From Roseomonas populi (GTDB taxonomy: Bacteria; Pseudomonadota; Alphaproteobacteria; Acetobacterales; Acetobacteraceae): a stretch of DNA of 64,000 nucleotides. Position 1 is the first letter of the stretch. Every line of letters starts with the position of its first letter. Below the pieces are notes generated by a model, which was not told where the DNA came from, did no database searches, and worked only from the letters and a program-made list of their open reading frames with translations. The stretch covers positions 1 through 64,000 of the forward strand of contig NZ_JANJOU010000011.1 of NCBI RefSeq assembly GCF_024594815.1, written 5' to 3'. The position numbers were made by a program, and so were the translations under genes. Of this stretch, positions 59,239 through 64,000 are shown piece after piece.

Positions 59239-60266
59239 AGCTGTCTGTAGAGGGCGATGTAGTCGGCGGCCATGCGGGTGCGGGAGAAGCGGGCGCGGGC
59301 GGTGGCGCGGATCGCCTCGCGGTCCAGGGTGGCGGCGAGGGGGATGGCCTCCGCCATCTCGGCGGCGTCGTTCACGAGGAAGCCGGTGATGCCGTGCTCC
59401 ACCACCTCCGGCAGGGCGCCGGAGCGGAAGGCGATGACGGGGGTGCCGCAGGCGGCGGCCTCCATGGCGACGAGGGAGCTCGTCTCGGGCGCGGTGCTGG
59501 GGATCAGGAGGCAGCGGGCGGCGGCCAGCAGGCGGCGCTTCCGCGTGAAGCCGAGGGGGCCGAGGAAGCGGCGCCGCGCGTCCAGGCGGGGGGCAATGTG
59601 GTCGGCGAAGAAGGCCTCGTGGGCGGGGTAGGGGAAGACGGCGCCGCCGATGAGGAGGGGGATGCCGGCGCGGTGGGCGGCCTTCAGCGCGTGGTGCTGG
59701 CCCTTCTCCTCGCAGATGCGGCCGAGGGTGAGGGCGTAGTTCCGCGGGGCGTGGCGGGCGGTGGCCAGTTCCTCCACGGGCACGCCGTTGGGGATGGGGG
59801 GGAGGATTGCGGTGCAGCCGGGCGGGAGGGCGGCGTGCTGGGCGGCGGAGACGGTGTGGAGCCAGGTGCGCGGGCGCACGGGGGCGAGGGCGGGGGCGGT
59901 GTACCAGCCCGGGGGGAGGTGCAGCGTTGCCAGGACCGGCGGGCCGGGGGGCGGGAGGTAGGCGTGGAAGTCGATGCCGTGAAGGTGGATGGCGTCCACG
60001 GGGGTTTCGGCGAGGGTGGCGGCGATGGCGTTCGCGGTCTCGGCCTGGGCGCGCCGCGTGGCGGCTTCGTCCAGGTGGCCGATCGGGCGAGGGATCGGGC
60101 GGAGGGTGCCGGCGGTGGTCGAGCCCTCCTGCGCGATGACGATGGAGCGGTGGCCGGCGGCGTGGAGGGCGTGGTCGAGGGTGGAGAGGACCTGCTCGGC
60201 GCCGCCGACGGAATCCGGGCCGACGGGGGCCAGGGGATAGGCGACGGAGAGGATGGTGAGGCTCAT
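59223..60266 (-). CDS. Glycosyltransferase family 4
   Basis: GT-B glycosyltransferase of 347 residues. The N-terminal domain has SVAYPLAPVGPDSVGGAEQV, a GGAEQ acceptor loop usual for GT4. The C-terminal nucleotide-sugar domain has LTLGRICEEKGQHHALKAAH and the E-x7-E region PSTAPETSSLVAMEAAACGTPVIA. The ATG overlaps the PIG-L-like gene's stop by 4 bp. Donor and acceptor sugars cannot be told from sequence. Confidence 0.88.
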   Translation of the reverse strand: MSLTILSVAYPLAPVGPDSVGGAEQVLSTLDHALHAAGHRSIVIAQEGSTTAGTLRPIPRPIGHLDEAATRRAQAETANAIAATLAETPVDAIHLHGIDFHAYLPPPGPPVLATLHLPPGWYTAPALAPVRPRTWLHTVSAAQHAALPPGCTAILPPIPNGVPVEELATARHAPRNYALTLGRICEEKGQHHALKAAHRAGIPLLIGGAVFPYPAHEAFFADHIAPRLDARRRFLGPLGFTRKRRLLAAARCLLIPSTAPETSSLVAMEAAACGTPVIAFRSGALPEVVEHGITGFLVNDAAEMAEAIPLAATLDREAIRATARARFSRTRMAADYIALYRQLCAAT

Positions 60267-61003
60267 CGCGCGAGGCTGTCGCGCGCGGCGGTGGCGAGGG
60301 CCTGCCATCGCGGGAAGTCGAGCCCCCAGCCATAGCGCTCATAGAGGGGCTGGCCGGGGTGGGGCGGGGCGGTGAAGTCGTGCGCGGGGGCCGGGCGGAA
60401 GCGTTCCTGCTCCACGGGGAATTGCGCGAGGGTGGCTTGCTGGGTGGCGAAGGCGGCGAGCATGGCGCGCTTGCGGGCCTGTTCTTCCGGCGTGAGGTCG
60501 AGGGTGGTCGGTTCCGGGCCGGGGAGGAAGGTGGCGAGGGCCCAGCCCTGTTCGGCCGCGTGGTAGAGCGGGAACTCGATCAGGCTCCCGATGCCGGCGA
60601 GGCGCGCGGCGGCGGCGGCGATGAGGGCGGTGGCGTCGTGGTCGGGGTGGCCGCCCTCGTAGGCGTGGGTGAGGACGGCCTGCGTGCCGTGCTGGCGCAG
60701 CCGTTCCGCGAGGGCGCGGGCGAGTTCGGGCATGGCGTGGGTGGCGCCCTGGTCGGCGGCGCCGAGAGTGGTGCGTTGCGCGTGGACGCCGCCGATGGAG
60801 AGGGCCGCTTGCAGCTCGCGGGCGCGGGCCTGGGCGTAGGCTTCGGCGGTGGCGAAGCCGGCGGCGTTGGCGTCCGCGAGGTTTCTCGGGGCGCCGTCCG
60901 TCACCTGCACGATGAGGAGGTTGCGGAAGAGGGGGAGGACGGCGCCGGCGGCAAGGGTCTCGTCATCGGGATGCGCGATGACGAGAGCCGCCGGCGCCTC
61001 CAC
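60263..61003 (-). CDS. PIG-L-family deacetylase
   Basis: Zinc-dependent deacetylase of 246 residues. Metal motifs are VIAHPDDETL (H-P-D-D) near the N-terminus and EGGHPDHDATA (H-x-x-H). These enzymes remove acetyl from N-acetylglucosaminyl compounds. The start is uncertain: a GTG at 61003 gives a protein beginning shortly before HPDDE, and no ATG is available; a CTG at about 61049, just after the methyltransferase stop, would add 15 residues. Its place between a glycosyltransferase and a methyltransferase suggests it deacetylates a hexosamine unit of the product. Confidence 0.82.
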   Translation of the reverse strand: MEAPAALVIAHPDDETLAAGAVLPLFRNLLIVQVTDGAPRNLADANAAGFATAEAYAQARARELQAALSIGGVHAQRTTLGAADQGATHAMPELARALAERLRQHGTQAVLTHAYEGGHPDHDATALIAAAAARLAGIGSLIEFPLYHAAEQGWALATFLPGPEPTTLDLTPEEQARKRAMLAAFATQQATLAQFPVEQERFRPAPAHDFTAPPHPGQPLYERYGWGLDFPRWQALATAARDSLAR

Positions 61004-61044
61004 CGGCGCGCGCGCGGCGAGGCGCGCGAGCAGGTCTCGCGTGT

Positions 61045-61854
61045 TCAGGTGGAGGTATCCGGGGCAGTGGGCGCGGTGCCGCCGCCTTCCTCGTCCTCCG
61101 GGCCGCGCGCGGGGTAGACGGCGCCGTAGAAGGCCTGGCTGCGGAGAGCGCGGCGGCAGAGGAAGACTTCGGGCTCCGGCTCGGCCTCGATGGTGAAGCC
61201 GGCGGAGCGGAGCATGGCGGCGGAGGCGGCGCGGTTGGGCGCCCACCAATTGGTGAAGTCGTTGGAGTACTCGCCCTCGATGAAGTGCAGCTTGGGGTAG
61301 CCGGGCTCGTCGAAGATCGCGGTTTCCGTGAAGGGCGGGTTGGGCGGGATCCTTGCGATCTCGTCGCTGCCGCGCTGCATGGACTGGTAGAGGAGAAGGT
61401 CGCCGGCCACGTGCTCGAAGATGAGGTCCAGCGCGAGGAGCGGGTGGCGGAGGTGGTAGAGCACGCCCATGAAGACCACCACGTCGAAGCGCTCGCCGAG
61501 GCGGGCGACGTCGTAGACGGAGAGGCGGCGGAACTCGATGTCCAGGCCTTCGACTTCGGCGGCGAAGCGGGCCTGGGCGAGGTAGTCGTCGTCAAAGTCG
61601 ATGCCGAGCACGCGGGCGGCGCCGCGGCGCTTCATCTCCATCGAGTAGAAGCCGCCGTTGCAGCCGATGTCGAGCACGGTCTTGCCCGTGAGGTCGGCGG
61701 GGATGACGTGGGCGAAGTTGCGGAACTTGTTGGCGGGATAGTCGCCGAGGAAGTGGTCCGGCGCGGTGCGGACGCCCTGCAGGTCCAGGTTGTGGAACCA
61801 GGGGCCGAGTTCCGCCGCCCGCGCGGCGATGGCATTGGGTGTCCAGCTGCTCAT
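61045..61854 (-). CDS. TIGR04290-type methyltransferase
   Basis: SAM-dependent methyltransferase of 269 residues, similar to the CmoB/DUF1698 group. The opening SWTPNAIAARAAELGPWFHN and HFLGDYPANKF precede motif I TVLDIGCNGGFYSMEMKRRG. Further family features are FDVVVFMGVLYHLRHPLLALD and a YSNDFTNWWAPN block. This family is usually found in gene sets with glycosyltransferases, which matches here. Its ATG overlaps the nucleotidyltransferase stop by 4 bp. The last 20 residues are acidic and poorly conserved. Confidence 0.87.
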   Translation of the reverse strand: MSSWTPNAIAARAAELGPWFHNLDLQGVRTAPDHFLGDYPANKFRNFAHVIPADLTGKTVLDIGCNGGFYSMEMKRRGAARVLGIDFDDDYLAQARFAAEVEGLDIEFRRLSVYDVARLGERFDVVVFMGVLYHLRHPLLALDLIFEHVAGDLLLYQSMQRGSDEIARIPPNPPFTETAIFDEPGYPKLHFIEGEYSNDFTNWWAPNRAASAAMLRSAGFTIEAEPEPEVFLCRRALRSQAFYGAVYPARGPEDEEGGGTAPTAPDTST

Positions 61855-62618
61855 GCGGTTTCTCCGGCCTGCTGCCCCGTCCTTTGGGGCGCGTCGAGGA
61901 GGCGGGAGGCGTCGCGGTAGCCGTTCAGCGTGCCGGTATCGACGTAGCTGGTGCCGGCCCGCACGCCCCAGGCGGCGTTGCCGCGCGCGATCCAGGCGTT
62001 GATGAGGGTGCCGATATACTCGTCCTGACGGTCGCGCGCTTCCCAGAGCGCGTGCAGCGCGCGGAAGACGTGGCCGGGCATCTTGAAGGCGCCCCAGATC
62101 CAGTGCGTGGCGGCGTCCGGGCGCTTCACCTGGATCTCGCGCACGCGGCCCTCCTCGTCCGTGTCCACGGCGTCGAAGAGGGTGGGGTTCTCCACGGGGA
62201 AGAGGAGGAAGGCGAGGCGGTCATCCGGCAGGCGGCGCAGGGCATCCGCGGGGAACCACACCGTGTCGGGCAGGCCGATGATGACGCACTCGTCGTCCCG
62301 CACGAAGGGAACGGCGCGGAAGATGGCGTCGCAGAGGCCCGCCGCGCGCTCCTGCACCGCGTAGGCGATGTCGGCTGTGGCGTAACGGGCGCCGTAGTAG
62401 CGGAGGATGTCCGACTTCAGCGGCGAGATGACGAAGAGGATTCGGTCGGCACCGCCGAGCACCATGCGTTCCACGAGATGTTCGCTGACGGCGCGCGGGC
62501 GCTCCGTGCCGTTCTCGTCCATGCGGCTGCCGACGGGGAGCAGCTCCTTCGAGAAGGCGAGGGGCTGGATGCGCGTGCCCTGACCGGCGGCGGGGATGAT
62601 GCCCCAGATCTTTGTCAT
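61851..62618 (-). CDS. Nucleotidyltransferase (sugar-nucleotide pyrophosphorylase type)
   Basis: Nucleotidyltransferase of 255 residues with a GT-A-like fold. The signature IIPAAGQGTRIQPLAFSKELLPVG is the glucose-1-phosphate thymidylyl/uridylyltransferase loop. CVIIGLPDTVWFPADAL carries the catalytic Asp region and the end has GTSYVDTGTLNGYRDA. It probably makes an activated sugar for the glycosyltransferases of the cluster. The ATG at 62618 is chosen; its leader holds the left hairpin of repeat copy F. Confidence 0.87.
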   Translation of the reverse strand: MTKIWGIIPAAGQGTRIQPLAFSKELLPVGSRMDENGTERPRAVSEHLVERMVLGGADRILFVISPLKSDILRYYGARYATADIAYAVQERAAGLCDAIFRAVPFVRDDECVIIGLPDTVWFPADALRRLPDDRLAFLLFPVENPTLFDAVDTDEEGRVREIQVKRPDAATHWIWGAFKMPGHVFRALHALWEARDRQDEYIGTLINAWIARGNAAWGVRAGTSYVDTGTLNGYRDASRLLDAPQRTGQQAGETA

Positions 62619-62639
62619 CGTTCTGGTGCTCCGGGCTGC

Positions 62640-62886
62640 CCCAGGGAGGGGAGAAGGAATTCTCCCCTCCCTGGAACCCACCCCTCATCTTTTTTTGCAA
62701 GGCTGCCGCGGAATGTGCGGCTGTTTTGCGCCGAGGGTCTATGACCCTCGGCGTGGGACGTGATGGTTCGTGCCCAACGCGAAGCAGCGGGCATCGTATC
62801 CGCGGTAGCCCGATCGCGGGGTCCGGGGTGGCCGTTGCCACCCCGGTGGAGGGGTTCCAGGGGAGGCAAAGCCTCACCTGGGGCCA
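62640..62886. repeat. Composite intergenic repeat, copy F
   Basis: Between the CgeB-like and nucleotidyltransferase genes, both on the minus strand. The left hairpin has a perfect 14-bp stem: ccagggaggggaga (62641-62654), loop aggaat, partner 62661-62674, followed by acccctcatcttttttt. The core begins at AGGCTGCCGCGG (62700-62711) and ends at CCGCGGTAGCCC (62800-62811), with gccgaggg-tctatga-ccctcggc inside. The right end is a variant hairpin ggggtggc...gccacccc and caggggaggcaaagcctcacctg. Unlike the other copies it sits in a co-directional gap. Confidence 0.8.
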
Positions 62887-62898
62887 CCGGGGCTGCCT

Positions 62899-63981
62899 TC
62901 ATGCGCGGGAGAGGGCCGGGGAGGAGGCGGCTTCGATGGCCTCCACCATCTCGCGCGCCCGGCGGGCGGCGGTGTGCTCGGCGAGGCAGCGCTCGCGGCC
63001 GCGGCGGGCGATGGTGGCGACCGCTTCGTCGGATAGGTCGAGGGCGGCGAGGGCTTCCTCGGTGGTGGAGGCGATGAGGATTTCCCGGCCGGGCTCAAAG
63101 AAGGTGTCGAGGCCGTCCCAGTTGTCCGAGAGGAGGGCGACGTTGCAGGCGGCGGCCTCGAAGAGGCGGCCGGAGGGACACCAGCCGGAGGCGGCCATGG
63201 CGGCGCGGGTGATGTTCAGGGTGAGGCGAGAGCCGGCGTAGAACGCCGCGTGCTCGGGCGGGGGAAGGTGGCGACGGAACCAGATGTTCTCGCCCCAGGG
63301 AAAATCCTTCGGGTACTGGGCGCCACCGATGACAAAGCGGGAATCCGGGCGCTGGCGCGCGGGGGCGAGGAAGAGGGTTTCGAGGGCGGCCTGGCGGTCC
63401 TCGGCATAGGTGCCGAGGTAGGAGAGGGCGTAGCGGTCGGCGGGGGCCGGCGCAGGGGCGTGGATGGTGGGGTCGGCGGAGCCGTAGAGGGGGGCGACGC
63501 GGCGGGCGCCGAGGCGGGTGCGCAGGGCGTCCAGCGCGGCGCCGCCGGTGTAGGAGAGGACGAGGTCGAAGCCGCCCAGGCCTTCGGGACCGATGTAGCC
63601 GACGTCCTCCCCCGCCTCGAGGCGGGCGAGGGTGACGGGGGTGTCGAGGTCGTAGAAGACGCGGAGGGCGCGGGAGTCCATCAGCAAGGCGGTCGCTGCC
63701 TGCGCATCGGGGCAGTAGGAGGTGACCATGCCGGCATCGCATTCGGCCAGCGCCCGGCGGGCGCGCGGCAGGGCCTCGGTCCAGTCCTTGTAGAGGACGA
63801 GCTCGCCGCCCTCGGGCAGGGCGTGGAGGTCGCGGTTGTCGGCGTAGTAGGGGACGTCGCGCTCGAAGAAGGTGACGCGGTGGCCTTCGGCCAGGAGGGC
63901 GGCAATGAGGGCGCGCCAGAGCGCCGCGTGGCCGTTCCCCCAGGAGGAGGAGACGGCGAGGCCGAAGACGACGAGCCTCAT
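62899..63981 (-). CDS. CgeB-like glycosyltransferase
   Basis: Protein of 360 residues of the CgeB/GT-B type. It begins RLVVFGLAVSSSWGNGHAAL, contains HRVTFFERDVPYYADNRD and YCPDAQAATALLMDSRAL, and has a C-terminal domain with SRLTLNITRAAMAASGWCPS and GRLFEAAACNVALLSDNWDGLDTFFEPGREI, the CgeB hallmark. The ATG at 63981 has GGAGAG upstream. It is the first gene of this cluster in the window; others may lie upstream, beyond the edge. Separated from the next gene by 280 bp including repeat F. Confidence 0.86.
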   Translation of the reverse strand: MRLVVFGLAVSSSWGNGHAALWRALIAALLAEGHRVTFFERDVPYYADNRDLHALPEGGELVLYKDWTEALPRARRALAECDAGMVTSYCPDAQAATALLMDSRALRVFYDLDTPVTLARLEAGEDVGYIGPEGLGGFDLVLSYTGGAALDALRTRLGARRVAPLYGSADPTIHAPAPAPADRYALSYLGTYAEDRQAALETLFLAPARQRPDSRFVIGGAQYPKDFPWGENIWFRRHLPPPEHAAFYAGSRLTLNITRAAMAASGWCPSGRLFEAAACNVALLSDNWDGLDTFFEPGREILIASTTEEALAALDLSDEAVATIARRGRERCLAEHTAARRAREMVEAIEAASSPALSRA

Positions 63982-64000
63982 GCGGCGTCGTCTCTCCGTA

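Overview
The window looks like chromosomal DNA of a very GC-rich alphaproteobacterium, most likely an Acetobacteraceae member of the Roseomonas type. This is inferred from the gene set: a hopanoid gene (hpnE), an OlsB-type ornithine-lipid acyltransferase, a MucR regulator, a TctC/Bug binding protein, the miaB-phoH-ybeY-corC-lnt order and an SdrG/HWE-style hybrid kinase. I see no rRNA, CRISPR array, phage genes or intact insertion sequence. One tRNA gene, tRNA-Leu(UAA), is present.

Layout. 1-6.4 kb: hpnE, a TctC-type binding protein with an overlapping alpha/beta hydrolase, a DsbA-like oxidoreductase, an SH3 lipoprotein and two small DUF2934 proteins. 6.5-12.6 kb: tRNA-Leu, which overlaps the 3' end of a DsbD/ScsB-like thiol reductase, then an aldo/keto reductase, a SulP permease and a DUF1003 protein. 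12.7-24.5 kb: helicase hrpB, an OmpR-type two-component pair, a RibD-like reductase, an HtrA-type protease, a hybrid histidine kinase and a CoA-transferase/HMG-CoA-lyase-like pair. 24.9-31.7 kb: a PAS-GGDEF-EAL protein, an NCS2 permease next to an N-carbamoyl amidohydrolase, nth, a DUF2244 protein and an XRE regulator. 31.9-42.7 kb: the RNA/envelope operon miaB-phoH-ybeY-corC-lnt, plsC, a RidA-like exported protein, fur-olsB, mucR divergent from a TusA-like gene, and tsaB-rimI. 42.8-54.5 kb: glutathione genes chaC/gshB, a vanadium-haloperoxidase-like protein, aroE-coaE, DUF808, glnK-amtB with a clear sigma-54 promoter, and a UbiH-like monooxygenase. 54.6-64 kb: an RTX repeat remnant, an HWE-family hybrid kinase, and a tightly overlapping minus-strand cluster of seven genes (two glycosyltransferases, a nucleotidyltransferase, two methyltransferases, a PIG-L deacetylase and a CelD-type GNAT). 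That cluster looks like a pathway for a modified glycan or glycolipid.

The most unusual non-coding content is a family of composite intergenic repeats of about 240-250 bp, with six copies (near 15.2, 24.5, 29.5, 45.3, 49.9 and 62.6 kb). The core is bounded by 12-bp inverted repeats (GGGCTGCCGCGG and its complement; one copy keeps only one end). Outside the core lie gene-end hairpins, often with an AAGGAAT loop followed by a CATCATCTTCTTC-like pyrimidine tract. Four of the six lie between convergent genes. In one copy the repeat supplies the last residues of a histidine kinase.
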